Source of the DNA: a virus
Direction: 5' to 3' (one strand)
Length of the DNA stretch: 54,647 nt
IMG/VR virus record: IMGVR_UViG_3300048589_001642
Coordinates: 1-54,647 of that record
The translations under genes were made by a program, and so were the position numbers. Position 1 is the first letter of the stretch. Every line of letters starts with the position of its first letter. Positions 1-7,427 of the stretch are shown in pieces. Under the pieces are notes generated by a model. It saw only the letters and a list, made by a program, of their open reading frames with translations. It had not been told where the DNA came from and did not search any database.

Positions 1-231
1 GTCCCCCGCGGCGTCCCCCGCGGCGGCCCTCGCGGCGTCCCACGCGGCGTCCCACGCGGCGTCCCCCGCGGCTTCCCCCGCGGCGTCCCTCGCGGCGTCC
101 CTCGCGGCGTCCCCCGCGGCGTCCCTCGCGGCGGCCCTCGCGGCGGCCCTCGCGGCGGCCCTCGCGGCGGCCCTCGCGGCGGCCCTCGCGGCGTCCCCCG
201 CGGCGTCCCACGCGGCGGCCCTCGCGGCGTC
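1..231. repeat. Degenerate 12-bp tandem repeat (gcggcgtccccc type)
   Basis: About nineteen 12-bp units encode (G/W/R/A)(D/A)AA tetrapeptides on the minus strand. The first 75 or so bases nearly match bases starting near 45168 in the paralogue, apart from one 12-bp unit present or absent. The window edge falls inside this array. Confidence 0.9.
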
Positions 232-647
232 GACGCTCGGCTTCGCCTCGCGTGCGGACGTAGTGTCGGTCAGCGCCGCGAGCTGCTCAAGAGTGTGCGC
301 ATGGTCGTTCAGACCGGCGAGCCGTAGCCATGCCGGGGTGAACTCGCGCACCAGCCAGTCCGTCGCCATCCAGGCGCGGCGCTCCTCCACCTCGGCCGTG
401 GAGCGCGTGCCCACGAGGCGTGGGATGTAGGGCAGGAGCATCTGCCGTTCCTCGTCGTTGAGCGAGTCGTTCCACGAGCGCAGGAACGCGCCGAGCACCG
501 GGCAGGCACACCTGGGGTTGTCGCTCCAGGGCTCGCCTGCGACGTAGGCGACGGCCTCCATCACGCACGCCTCGAAGGCGCCGTTCGGCTCGGAGTGAGC
601 GCCGCCAGGAGGCGCAGATCGGGGGGAAGATCACGAATGATGTTCAC
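1..647 (-). pseudogene. Ala-rich tetrapeptide-repeat protein, copy 1 (frameshifted, cut by the window edge)
   Basis: This is a paralogue of the complete gene at 45062-45835. From the 606 frame downwards it reads GGAHSEPNGAF, then a conserved helical region (AHTLEQLAALTD), then (x)DAA tetrapeptide repeats that run off the window at base 1. The likely start is the GTG at 647, placed just after the AGGAAGAGGAACCC leader. That frame reads MNIIRDLPPDLRLL and is one base short of the repeat frame, so it stops at 561. Compared with copy 2 a single base is missing near 600-610. Either the gene is broken, the sequence has an error, or translation starts further downstream (for example at the in-frame ATG of CVMEAV). 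It is the last visible gene of the ERF operon. Function unknown. Confidence 0.7.
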
Positions 648-676
648 GGGGTTCCTCTTCCTCTCGTGGTGGTCGG

Positions 677-910
677 TCACTTCGCCCAGACGGCCGGGTC
701 GTATCCCGGCGCGTAGGGGTCCCACTTGGTTCCGGCCTGCTCCTCGTCGCGCCACGTCGGGCGCAGGTCGTCGAGGGCCCGGGGGTTCTGCTTCGACCCC
801 GGGCAGGGGAGCGGACCGGGGCGCATCGGGCGCTCCGAGTGAAAGCCGGTGAGGCCGCTCGGGAGAACCCGCACGATCTCGCCACAATGGGGGCAGCGTC
901 CCTCGGTCAT
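677..910 (-). CDS. Small zinc-finger protein
   Basis: 77-residue protein beginning MTEGRCPHCGEIVRVL, with one CxxC pair near the N terminus and a further cysteine (LPCPGS) near residue 36. The ATG at 910 overlaps the stop of the upstream gene (TGATG), which decides the start and suggests translational coupling. It belongs to the ERF operon. The C-terminal half is rich in Asp, Pro and Trp without a recognised domain. A zinc-binding role is inferred from the cysteines only. Confidence 0.7.
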   Translation of the reverse strand: MTEGRCPHCGEIVRVLPSGLTGFHSERPMRPGPLPCPGSKQNPRALDDLRPTWRDEEQAGTKWDPYAPGYDPAVWAK

Positions 911-1200
911 CACAGATCCTTCCAGGGCGGGCGGACCGGGCGGTCGCGCTCGCGGGGCGGGATGATCCGGCGCTCGCGCTCGGCCGCGGCCTCGCAGAGC
1001 GTCCGGAGGTGATTGGCGACGGCGATGATCGGAGTCGCGAGACCCGTCATCGACCACTCGCCGAGGTACTCGTCGATCGCGTCCGCGAGGTCTTCGCGGG
1101 GGCAGGCCGAGGCGCGCAGCTCGTCGGCCTTCACGTCGATCGGGTGCCGCTCCGGGGGCGCCTTGCGGCGGCGCCCCCGGGCGAGGTAGGGGGTGGTCAC
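910..1200 (-). CDS. Hypothetical protein of the ERF operon
   Basis: 96-residue protein with a basic N terminus (LARGRRRKAPPERHP) and a mostly helical middle (ADELRASACPREDLADAID, then ANHLRTLCEAAAERERR). It starts 4 bases after the ERF stop and ends in a TGATG overlap with the next gene, so it is probably co-transcribed. No family recognised. Its position suggests an accessory recombination or early role, which is inference only. Confidence 0.7.
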   Translation of the reverse strand: MTTPYLARGRRRKAPPERHPIDVKADELRASACPREDLADAIDEYLGEWSMTGLATPIIAVANHLRTLCEAAAERERRIIPPRERDRPVRPPWKDL

Positions 1201-1204
1201 GGGA

Positions 1205-2203
1205 TCAGACGTGCGGGTCCGTGCCCGGCCCGGCCGTCCCGGTGGGCGGGGGGAAGGTCCCCTGCGATGCGTCCCACGACTCGGCCGCGGCGCGGTCGGC
1301 GTCGCTCTGCGTCGGGGCCGCCGGCATGTCGGAGGACGGGGCCGCGGCCTGCGGCGGCGGGGCGGCCGGGTACTGCGCCTCGAGCGCCTCGGCGATCGTG
1401 AAGCCGTAGCCGCGCGCGACGTCGATGACCGTCGCGGCCTTGTCGGCCGGGTAGATCCAGAGCTTCTTCTCGCGGTCGAAGGACCCGCCGAGGCCCTTCC
1501 ACATATCCCGCATCGCCGCGAAGTCGGCGTTCGAGTCGGTGCCGGACTTGACGCCGATGCGTCCGCCCTCGCCGACCATGACCCGAGCCCAGACGTCGGC
1601 CTCGAAGGTCGGCAGCTCGCCCGTCCCGGTCACGCCTTCGGCGGCCGACGAACCGCCACCGCCGCCGGATCCCTTCTGCTCGGGGTCCTCGTCGGTCGCG
1701 ATGTGGAAGAGCATCTTGTAGAGGTTCACGCGCGCGAAGCTGGACGCCTGGTTGACATGCTTCTCCGACCCCTCGGGGTCCGCCGAGTAGCCCTCGCTCG
1801 TCGCGGTCTGCGACTCCCCGCCCCCGCCGATGCGCCAGGTGACGACCATGTGCGCGTGGTGGCGGTACTGCGTGTACGGGCCATCCCGCCCGGTCTTCTC
1901 GCGCCCCTTGACGTCGGTCGTCGTCCGCGTCTTGGTCGGGATGATCGAGACGCCCTCGGCCGCGAGCAGCGGCGTCACGGCGGCGGCGAGCGCGTTGATC
2001 GAGGCGTAGGAGTAGGTCCGGTCGCCCCCGGTCATCTTGCGGTCGGCGTGGACCTGGAGCAGTCCCCCGATACGCGCGATGCGCTCGTCGAGGGTGCCGG
2101 TCCCGGGCTCGCCGAAGCGTCCCCGGTCGAGATGGATCGGGGCCGGCGCCTCGCTCTCTCCCGATCCGTGGCCGTTGGTCTGCGGTGCGGTCTGCGTCGC
2201 CAT
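1205..2203 (-). CDS. erf: ERF-family single-strand annealing protein
   Basis: 332 residues. The region from about residue 35 to 180 has the features of the ERF family: ERIARIGGLLQVHADRK, then TYSYASINALAAAVTPLLAAEGVSI, the MVVTWRI strand and the closing KHVNQASSFARVNLYKMLFHIATDEDPE. ERF proteins anneal complementary single strands during phage recombination. The tail holds a Gly-rich linker and a C-terminal region with Ala/Pro-rich sequence. The ATG at 2203 follows the conserved leader at 2205-2219. It heads a four-gene minus operon driven by the operator-bearing promoter at 2231-2267, opposite the repressor gene, so it is probably shut off in lysogens. A gene for a single-strand exonuclease partner was not seen. 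Confidence 0.85.
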   Translation of the reverse strand: MATQTAPQTNGHGSGESEAPAPIHLDRGRFGEPGTGTLDERIARIGGLLQVHADRKMTGGDRTYSYASINALAAAVTPLLAAEGVSIIPTKTRTTTDVKGREKTGRDGPYTQYRHHAHMVVTWRIGGGGESQTATSEGYSADPEGSEKHVNQASSFARVNLYKMLFHIATDEDPEQKGSGGGGGSSAAEGVTGTGELPTFEADVWARVMVGEGGRIGVKSGTDSNADFAAMRDMWKGLGGSFDREKKLWIYPADKAATVIDVARGYGFTIAEALEAQYPAAPPPQAAAPSSDMPAAPTQSDADRAAAESWDASQGTFPPPTGTAGPGTDPHV

Positions 2204-2204
2204 T

Positions 2205-2292
2205 GGGCTCCTCTTCCTCGTGGCGGAATGTGACCTGATTAGACCACATCCGGCGACCGGAAGTCAACGTATCAGACGACCTCTTGACCTCC
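2205..2292 (-). promoter_or_regulatory. ERF-operon promoter, operator and leader
   Basis: Reading leftwards: -35 TTGACT (2267-2262), 18-bp spacer, -10 TCTAAT (2243-2238). The imperfect palindrome TGACCTGATTAGACCA (2231-2246) covers the -10. The leader GAGGAAGAGGAGCCC lies at 2219-2205, just before the ATG. Upstream, 2262-2292 closely resembles 8487-8517. A second TTGACC on the plus strand (2284-2289) faces the repressor but has no clear -10 at normal spacing. Confidence 0.75.
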
Positions 2293-2398
2293 CGATTGCA
2301 AGATCCGTTGACTCTCGCCCGATGACCCTGGACCGATGGGTAGGCTCGTCGGGTTAGTCCGCGCGGAGGCGCCCGGGAACGGGTGGAGGAGACGGGTC

Positions 2399-2818
2399 AT
2401 GGCCGACTTCATCGAGAGGTCCGAGCACCTCGGAAACGCCGTCTGGATGCGGCGCGATCGCGAGCTCGGCCTCAGCCGGGAGGCGCTGGCCAGGCGACTA
2501 GGCTGGTCCCTTATCGGGGAAGGGAAGAGATCCGAGTCGGGCTGGAGTCCGAAGACCATCGTGAGGATTGAGCGCGCTCAACGCGGCGTCCGCTCGATGC
2601 AGGAACTCAACGCATTGGCCGACGCTCTCGGGTTGACCTCTGACCAACTAATCGCCAGAGTCGCGCAGGCCGAATCCACCCCGCGCACTGGAGAGGCCGA
2701 TGGGATCAGCGACGCAATCGCAGGGATCCGGGACGAGGAGCTCCGCGCCATCGTCCGGCGCATCGCTGACGACCTCGCCGGCCTCGCTCGAGCGCTCGGC
2801 GACCGAGGACCCGAGTAG
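2399..2818 (+). CDS. Cro/CI-type HTH immunity repressor (putative)
   Basis: 139 residues. An Xre-type helix-turn-helix spans about residues 20-75: LGLSREALARRLGW, an insertion of about ten residues, then SPKTIVRIERAQRGVRSM and ALADALGLTSDQLIARV. The C-terminal part is short and acidic with no peptidase domain, so it is not a LexA-like self-cleaving repressor. The start at 2399 is chosen for the GGAGGAG ribosome site 9 bases upstream; an ATG at 2336 would add 21 residues of unlikely sequence. It is the only larger regulator gene pointing away from the lytic genes, divergent from ERF. It is the natural candidate to bind the TGACCT-N4-AGGTCA operators. Confidence 0.75.
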   Translation: MADFIERSEHLGNAVWMRRDRELGLSREALARRLGWSLIGEGKRSESGWSPKTIVRIERAQRGVRSMQELNALADALGLTSDQLIARVAQAESTPRTGEADGISDAIAGIRDEELRAIVRRIADDLAGLARALGDRGPE

Positions 2819-2954
2819 CGACCTCGGCTCGCTCGTCCGGGTCGCCCGCGAGGAGGCCGGCGACATGACCGAGAGCGTCCTCAGAACGACCGCGGCCCAC
2901 CTCCGGGCCCTCGCTCAGACCTTCGAGGACGAGGCCGACTCCCGGCTGACCTAG
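2700..2954 (+). CDS. Possible small ORF overlapping the repressor end
   Basis: An 84-codon frame overlaps the end of the repressor gene. Only its last 45 codons look like protein (SDLGSLVRVAREEAGDM, TESVLRTTAAHLRALAQTF). A GAGGAGG motif precedes an internal ATG near 2871, which would give a peptide of about 28 residues. It may be a translationally coupled small protein or a remnant. Low confidence in the start. Confidence 0.4.
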   Translation: MGSATQSQGSGTRSSAPSSGASLTTSPASLERSATEDPSSDLGSLVRVAREEAGDMTESVLRTTAAHLRALAQTFEDEADSRLT

Positions 2955-2980
2955 CCCCGGGCGGCGGGACCCGCGGGCTA
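2952..2980. terminator. Hairpin between converging genes
   Basis: TAGCCC (2952-2957) pairs with GGGCTA (2975-2980), with an inner GCGGG/CCCGC stem. It lies exactly between the end of the plus-strand repressor unit and the stop of the minus-strand gene at 2978, so it can serve both directions. There is no T-run. Confidence 0.5.
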
Positions 2981-3256
2981 CCTCCGGGCGGCCTGCGGGT
3001 CCTTCGAGAAGAGCGCCTGCGCACGCTGGACCGAGACGCCAAGGCGCGCCGCGATCTGAGGGAACGTCGCGCCTGCGTCCCGCGCATCGCGCACGGCCAG
3101 CCGCAGGGCCGAGCGCGCATCCTGGAGCGCCGTCCTCGCCGCCACGACCTCGCGCATCGCGGCCTCTCGCCGAGCCTCCGCGCGCAGCGTGTCCCGGTGA
3201 GTCCTCGACAAGGCGTCGAGCGCCTCGTGAGCCCCGATCACTACCTGCGTCGCCAT
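2978..3256 (-). CDS. Small helical protein with C-terminal HTH
   Basis: 92 residues. The first two thirds are a charged, heptad-like helix (EALDALSRTHRDTLRAEA, then EVVAARTALQDARSALRL). The end looks like a helix-turn-helix: AGATFPQIAARLGVSVQRA. The start at 3256 is supported by GGGAGG 8 bases upstream; longer frames exist but lack a site. It converges on the repressor gene and is alone behind a 120-base non-coding region with inverted repeats. It could be a Cro-like or anti-repressor factor, inferred from position only. Confidence 0.65.
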   Translation of the reverse strand: MATQVVIGAHEALDALSRTHRDTLRAEARREAAMREVVAARTALQDARSALRLAVRDARDAGATFPQIAARLGVSVQRAQALFSKDPQAARR

Positions 3257-3376
3257 AGAGGAACCTCCCGGTCGGTCGTCGTGCCTAGCGATCATGCACC
3301 TCCCCGCCTGGTGGTGTCACGGGGAAACCCGTCAGATGTTGCGGATTCGTCGCAATCTTGACCGAACGTGCGGATG
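3257..3376 (-). promoter_or_regulatory. Intergenic regulatory region with inverted repeats
   Basis: Holds TTGCG-N7-CGCAA (3339-3355) and, partly in the neighbouring frame, the spaced arms GAACGTG...CACGTTC and TGACC...GGTCA (about 3359-3390). No promoter with good boxes was found, but the repeats suggest control of the small HTH gene. Confidence 0.4.
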
Positions 3377-3751
3377 TCAGGTCACGTTCAGTACGCGGAT
3401 GGGGTCCTCTTTGGTCGAGGCGTGGCGCCTCGACCGTGCCGAAGTGGTCGGGGTAGACCGACCGACTGACCCCCCCAGGAGGGTCGGGAGGGAGACCGAG
3501 AGCGCCCGCGATTCATCATCGGCAGGACGTCCGCCGACCTTGCGTGCCCCGTCGTTCGCGCGGAGTTGCCGGGGTCGGCGACGGAGGGGGGCCGCAGGCG
3601 CCCCGACCAAGACGGCCGCGGTGCCGTGCGATCCGTCCGGGACGTCTCCGGGCTGCGGCCTGGAGCTCGCAGCGGTGAGGGCCGGGTTGGGCGTAGGGAC
3701 GGCGGCGTAGCCGGCGGCCCCTAGACCGACGCGGCCCTCTGTCCGGGTCAC
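3377..3751 (-). CDS. Doubtful ORF of low-complexity composition
   Basis: A 124-codon frame starts with a GTG that overlaps the stop of the upstream gene (GTGA), which is how most genes here are joined, and third positions are GC-rich. The protein is rich in Ser, Arg, Pro and Ala and shows no recognisable fold. The end of the frame contains the 10-bp perfect hairpin at 3413-3435. It may be a real gene or an open non-coding stretch. Confidence 0.35.
   Translation of the reverse strand: MTRTEGRVGLGAAGYAAVPTPNPALTAASSRPQPGDVPDGSHGTAAVLVGAPAAPLRRRPRQLRANDGARKVGGRPADDESRALSVSLPTLLGGSVGRSTPTTSARSRRHASTKEDPIRVLNVT
3413..3435. other. Perfect 10-bp stem-loop
   Basis: GGTCGAGGCG, a TGG loop, then CGCCTCGACC. 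It has no T-run on either side, so it may be a terminator at the end of the FtsK operon or an RNA structure upstream of the HTH gene. Confidence 0.5.
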
Positions 3752-3891
3752 GATCGGGGGTCGTCGTGCTCGGGCCGGTAGCCGTCCGGGTCCGGCAGCT
3801 CGGCCCACGGCGGGGGGTCGTAGAAGCCGTCGTCCGGCTCGCCGAGATCCCACGCCTCGGGGGTGCCCGTGTCGTCGTAGGGACCGCCCAT
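3748..3891 (-). CDS. Small acidic Pro/Asp-rich protein
   Basis: 47 residues (MGGPYDDTGTPEAWDLG, ending YRPEHDDPRS), strongly acidic. The ATG at 3891 overlaps the stop of the gene upstream (TGATG). It is one of three very short genes after the FtsK-like gene. No family recognised. Confidence 0.55.
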   Translation of the reverse strand: MGGPYDDTGTPEAWDLGEPDDGFYDPPPWAELPDPDGYRPEHDDPRS

Positions 3892-4025
3892 CAGAACGGC
3901 GGCTTGTCGGAGTCGTCGTCGTCTGACCATCCCCAGATCGACGAGTCGGGGTGCCCGCCGTTGGAGTCCTGCCAGATCCGATCGTCGCCGTACTCGTCCG
4001 GCTCGTAGGGCCAGGGGTCAGGCAT
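3891..4025 (-). CDS. Small acidic protein
   Basis: 44 residues (MPDPWPYEPDEYGDDRIW, ending DDDDSDKPPF), very acidic, similar in style to the next gene and possibly related by duplication. The ATG at 4025 overlaps the end of the upstream zinc-ribbon gene by 8 bases. No known family. Confidence 0.55.
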   Translation of the reverse strand: MPDPWPYEPDEYGDDRIWQDSNGGHPDSSIWGWSDDDDSDKPPF

Positions 4026-4137
4026 CGTGCGCCTCCTCCTCGGGATTGCACTTCGGGCAGAACCAGACGTAGCCGAACCGCTGCTCGAGGACGGCCCGGC
4101 AGGTCTGGCAGCGGTACTCGTCATCGGCTGCGCTCAC
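4018..4137 (-). CDS. 39-residue zinc-ribbon protein
   Basis: Two CxxC pairs (YRCQTCRAV and WFCPKCNPE), about 17 residues apart, form a classic zinc ribbon. The GTG at 4137 has GAGGGAGA upstream. It lies directly after the hairpin at 4165-4197 and overlaps the next start. Such short ribbons in phages often bind nucleic acids or RNA polymerase; the role here is not known. Confidence 0.7.
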   Translation of the reverse strand: MSAADDEYRCQTCRAVLEQRFGYVWFCPKCNPEEEAHDA

Positions 4138-4164
4138 GGCTGCGTCTCCCTCGTGGTGGATGGT

Positions 4165-4197
4165 GAGCGGGACGGGGAATAGTTCCCCGTCCCGCTC
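4165..4197 (-). terminator. Strong hairpin after the FtsK-like gene
   Basis: A perfect 15-bp inverted repeat, GAGCGGGACGGGGAA with a TAG loop and its exact complement, about 60 bases after the stop at 4255. No T-run follows, but the stem is the tightest in the window. It probably ends or attenuates the 8.4-4.2 kb transcript. Confidence 0.65.
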
Positions 4198-4254
4198 TGC
4201 CCGGGGGCGTCTCCGATCCTCAGAAGAGAGGTCGTTCGCCCGGGGCCTTGGTGG

Positions 4255-6459
4255 TCAGAAGAGCACGCCGAAGACGGCGGCGATGACGGTCGGCAGGAGA
4301 GGGACGATCTTCGGTGCGAGGAAGCCCGCGAGGTAGCGCCCGGTCGCCGTCGCGATCGCCGCCCGCGACTTCGCCCGGACGGTCGCGCGCGCGTGGCGCT
4401 TGATCCTGTAGCGGCTCCACCACTTGCGCTTCTCCCGGAGCGCCCAGAACGTCTCCTTGCGCCGGTCCTCGTCGGCCGCCGGGTCGATGCGCTTGGTCGC
4501 GCGATGGTCGGGGTTCGTGCGGCCGCGGTTGCGCCAGATCTTGAACGCCCACGGGACGAGCGTGGTCGCGACGTAGACGAGCGCCGCGAGCGCCGGCCAC
4601 TTCCACCCGCCGCCGACGATCCCGAGCCCGCCGAGCAGACCGAGCAGGAGGAGCGCACCGAAGACGACCTGATCGACGTGGACGACCTCGAGCAGCGGCG
4701 CGACGTTCTTCCGCAGCGCCGACCCGGCCGAGTCGTCGACCGTCGCCGTGCGCCGACGGATCGCGCGCGCCGTCCGCTCGCCCGCCGTCTTCGCCGCGTG
4801 ACATGACGGCTTGCCCGGCCTCATGCAGAGGAGCTGCGTGTTCTCGACGACGTCCGCGCCGCCGGCCGAGAGCATCCTCCGGTGATCGACCTGGAGCTGC
4901 CCCGCGCGCCCGCACCACCGGCAACGCCCGTTGCCCTCTGCGTGCGCCTGCCTGATGACCTTCGGGTCCCGCCTCCTGCTCCCCGCCTCCAGGTGTCCCC
5001 ACAGGTGCCGCAGGCCCCACGCCCGCAGGATCATCCTCGCGAGCCATCCCGTCGCCAACGCCCGCCCGCCCTGAGCCGCCGCCCTCCACCACGCCTCCTC
5101 TCCTACTCCCGCCCCGACCTGCCATCCCCATACCCCTTCTCTGTGTCCCCCCCCTACGGGGGGACCCACTGGCGAAGGTGTTGGATCCGGCGCGTCGGGC
5201 ACAGCCGAGAAGAGACTCGGGCGCCCACCGGGGCCGCCCCGCTCGACCTCGACGAACATCCGCGTGTGGCGCTTGCGCCCCGCCTTCTGATTCAAGAGCT
5301 GCTTCTCGAGGGTGCCGAGCGGGACGCCGGTCTCCTCGGCGACCTCCCGCCGCGAGGAGCGCGGGTGCTCGGCCAGGTGCGCCCACACCTTGCGGGCCTG
5401 ATCGTCGAGGCCGGGCGTCGGCTGGCCGTCGTCGGGGTCCTCGGGATCGGTCCCCGCGTGCCGGCGGACGAAGGGCTTCGGGTCGAATCCGAGACCGTCC
5501 CCGGCGCCCTTGAGGGCGGCGTAGTTCGCGAGGTTGATCTCGGGCACGAGGAGGCGCGCGAGCGACTTGCCGCCCATGTTCGTAGCCCACCCGTGACCGG
5601 CCGTGAGCGAGTCCCCCTCGGGCGGGATCATCCGCGCCCCGGAGTCGCCGAACATCATCTTGTAGTGGTCCTCGGTGACCTCGCCGAGGACGAGCCGCGA
5701 GGGGAACTGCTCGCGCACGAGACCGCCCGCCGTCTCGGAGACGTCCATGCGCTGATTGCCGATGACGATGACGTAGCCGGCCGAGCGCGACTTGCGGGCG
5801 ACGTGAGTGAAATCGCGGGCGACCTTCGCCTTCATCCCGTCCTTCCAGAACCCCGGCGGGAAGTCATCCGGATTCGGATTCATCAGGTCGGAGAGCTCGT
5901 CCACGAAGACGGCCCGGGGCCAGAGGCCGTACTCGTCCCACTCGGCCGGGGTGAGGTGCCAGATCGAGACCTCGCCGTCCTCGCGCTCGATGCCCGAGTC
6001 GTCGACCCGGTCCTTCACGATCTCGCCGAGGAGGCGGTTGCGCGCCTGCGTGTCCCGGGCGATGTCGGCCAGGGCGTCGAGCAGATCCTCGGGCTCCTTC
6101 ACGAGGACCGCCCCCATGTTCTGAGCGGGCTGGTAGGCCGCCGTCGCCTTCGGGTCGAGGATCAGCGTCTCGCCCCATCCCGCCCCGAGGAGCTGATTCC
6201 AGAGGGTCGGGTAGATCGCCCAGGTCGCGAGCAGTTGCGTCTTGCCGCCGCCGGAGGTACCGGAGACGATCGCCCTCGAGCCGTCGCGGCCGACGTCCCA
6301 CCACAGACGCTCGCGCTGGCCGACGACGTAAGCGGCGACGCAGAACTGCCCCGGCTCGGCGACGTCGATCACCTCCCACTTCACCTTCCGGGGGAGGTTC
6401 GTCTTGCCGAGCATCACGTCGCCGCGGACGGCGCGCTCTCTGCGGATGAGGTCGAGCAT
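4255..6459 (-). CDS. FtsK/TraB-type DNA translocase fused to HNH and membrane segments
   Basis: 734 residues in one frame. Residues 1-330 form an FtsK-like ATPase with Walker A GTSGGGKT (67-74), Walker B AVFVDE (183-188) and the RKSRSAGYVIVIGNQR motif. Residues 353-405 look like a winged helix. Residues 505-560 hold an HNH motif (CRWC, LQVDHRRML, N540, then LLCMRPGKPSC). Hydrophobic stretches follow at 598-618, 622-639 and 710-733. FtsK-type enzymes pump double-stranded DNA; a nuclease and C-terminal membrane anchors on the same chain are unusual. The ATG at 6459 overlaps the previous stop (TGATG). It is the last large gene of the 8.4 kb promoter unit. It might act in DNA transfer, partition or exclusion; packaging is already served by the terminase. 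Confidence 0.75.
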   Translation of the reverse strand: MLDLIRRERAVRGDVMLGKTNLPRKVKWEVIDVAEPGQFCVAAYVVGQRERLWWDVGRDGSRAIVSGTSGGGKTQLLATWAIYPTLWNQLLGAGWGETLILDPKATAAYQPAQNMGAVLVKEPEDLLDALADIARDTQARNRLLGEIVKDRVDDSGIEREDGEVSIWHLTPAEWDEYGLWPRAVFVDELSDLMNPNPDDFPPGFWKDGMKAKVARDFTHVARKSRSAGYVIVIGNQRMDVSETAGGLVREQFPSRLVLGEVTEDHYKMMFGDSGARMIPPEGDSLTAGHGWATNMGGKSLARLLVPEINLANYAALKGAGDGLGFDPKPFVRRHAGTDPEDPDDGQPTPGLDDQARKVWAHLAEHPRSSRREVAEETGVPLGTLEKQLLNQKAGRKRHTRMFVEVERGGPGGRPSLFSAVPDAPDPTPSPVGPPVGGGHREGVWGWQVGAGVGEEAWWRAAAQGGRALATGWLARMILRAWGLRHLWGHLEAGSRRRDPKVIRQAHAEGNGRCRWCGRAGQLQVDHRRMLSAGGADVVENTQLLCMRPGKPSCHAAKTAGERTARAIRRRTATVDDSAGSALRKNVAPLLEVVHVDQVVFGALLLLGLLGGLGIVGGGWKWPALAALVYVATTLVPWAFKIWRNRGRTNPDHRATKRIDPAADEDRRKETFWALREKRKWWSRYRIKRHARATVRAKSRAAIATATGRYLAGFLAPKIVPLLPTVIAAVFGVLF

Positions 6460-6641
6460 CAGTCGTCGAAGTAGCCGCCGAAGAGACCGTCGAGGATCCC
6501 CTCGCGCTCTCCGCTCCCCATGCAGTCCGGGCAGAGGCACATCGCGCCGTTGCCCGAGAACGCCGGCTCGCCGATCCCGAGGGCCGAGTTGCCCTCGGCC
6601 GGGCCCTCGCCCATGCCGATGCACGTCCAGCACATGCCCAT
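6459..6641 (-). CDS. 60-residue double-CxxC protein
   Basis: Begins MGMCWTCIGMGEGPAEG and has a second CLCPDC group at about residues 35-40, followed by Gly/Phe-rich sequence (LDGLFGGYFDD). Zinc binding is likely. It overlaps both neighbours by one base (TGATG), so it is tightly coupled to the translocase gene downstream and may work with it. Confidence 0.65.
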   Translation of the reverse strand: MGMCWTCIGMGEGPAEGNSALGIGEPAFSGNGAMCLCPDCMGSGEREGILDGLFGGYFDD

Positions 6642-7012
6642 CAGTACCTCCCTACCCGCTCCGGTGCCGGGAGAGCGGGCGTGTGGCGCTCCGCGGCCTT
6701 CCCGGTACGGATCAATAGGTCGGCCAACGTCTGGGCCTCAGATCGCCCCTCCGCCTCGCAGTAGGTGATCTCGCCCTCGGAGTCCACGGAGGCCAGAGCG
6801 TCGGCCCCGTCCTGTCGCTCGAAGCGCGGATAGGCCCGCTCCCCCGACCCCGGCTCCGCCGCGCGGGCGACCGCGACGACGAAGGCCGGAGCCGAGACGG
6901 CACCCGAGCGGACCGCGAGTGCCGGCCCGCCGCCGAGGACGAGCCGGTAGACGGCCCATCCCTGGTCGGCGAGCGCGGCCTCGACGAGATGTCGAGTGCG
7001 GTCGGGCGTCAT
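6641..7012 (-). CDS. Hypothetical protein
   Basis: 123 residues starting MTPDRTRHLVEAALADQGW. The pattern of alternating strands (WAVYRLVLGGGPALAV, then FVVAVARAAE) and one helix near the end (AQTLADLLIRTGKAAE) suggests a small alpha/beta domain. The start at 7012 overlaps the end of the previous gene by 4 bases. No family recognised. Confidence 0.65.
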   Translation of the reverse strand: MTPDRTRHLVEAALADQGWAVYRLVLGGGPALAVRSGAVSAPAFVVAVARAAEPGSGERAYPRFERQDGADALASVDSEGEITYCEAEGRSEAQTLADLLIRTGKAAERHTPALPAPERVGRY

Positions 7013-7425
7013 CTGAACTCCACGTCCTCGCCGGATTCGTGAGCCATGACGAGACCCGCGATGAACTGCTCGCACTTCGCCCGGTCCGTGTGGGTCGGGT
7101 ACGGACCGTCGTTGCTCAGAGCGGGCAGTAGCTCGCGCAGGCGCTCGGCCAGCGGGAGCGTGTGCCGGTGGCGGATCCACCCGTCGCAGTCCGAGTGGTC
7201 GATGAGCACCCGCAGCGGGTCAGCGGGCTCGCCCTCGGGCCAGTCGCCATCCATGCGCGTCAGCGGGAAGTCGGTCGCCTCCCACCACGCCGGGACGGGT
7301 CGCGGCTCCTCGGGTCGGCTGCTCGGGACGACCTCCACGTCAGCGGCGGCGCAGAGCGCGAGCCGCCACCGCATGAACGCCGAGTACGGTCCGTGCCAGC
7401 AGTCGTGAGTGGTGTCGAGCCCCAC
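7009..7425 (-). CDS. Conserved phage protein (MGLDTTHDCWHG family)
   Basis: 138 residues. The opening MGLDTTHDCWHGPYSAF, the middle LIDHSDCDGWI and the end GLVMAHESGEDVEF match a protein often seen in bacteriophages and prophages, whose function is not known to me. Conserved His, Asp and Cys residues could bind metal. It follows the upstream gene by 2 bases. Confidence 0.75.
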   Translation of the reverse strand: MGLDTTHDCWHGPYSAFMRWRLALCAAADVEVVPSSRPEEPRPVPAWWEATDFPLTRMDGDWPEGEPADPLRVLIDHSDCDGWIRHRHTLPLAERLRELLPALSNDGPYPTHTDRAKCEQFIAGLVMAHESGEDVEFR

Positions 7426-7427
7426 GT

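Noticed and set aside
1-231. Short repeats resembling a CRISPR array
   Set aside because: The 12-bp units are contiguous, have no spacers and keep the reading frame of a protein.
4882-6474. Very long open frame on the plus strand opposite the FtsK-like gene
   Set aside because: Its protein has the Arg/Leu/Val/Gly/Asp composition typical of antisense frames in high-GC DNA, while the minus strand carries clear ATPase and HNH motifs. Similar long antisense frames at 1193-2233, 11384-12844, 13487-14812, 15286-17151, 22829-24112, 24010-25353, 26366-27712, 31282-32154 and 37840-38997 were rejected for the same reason.
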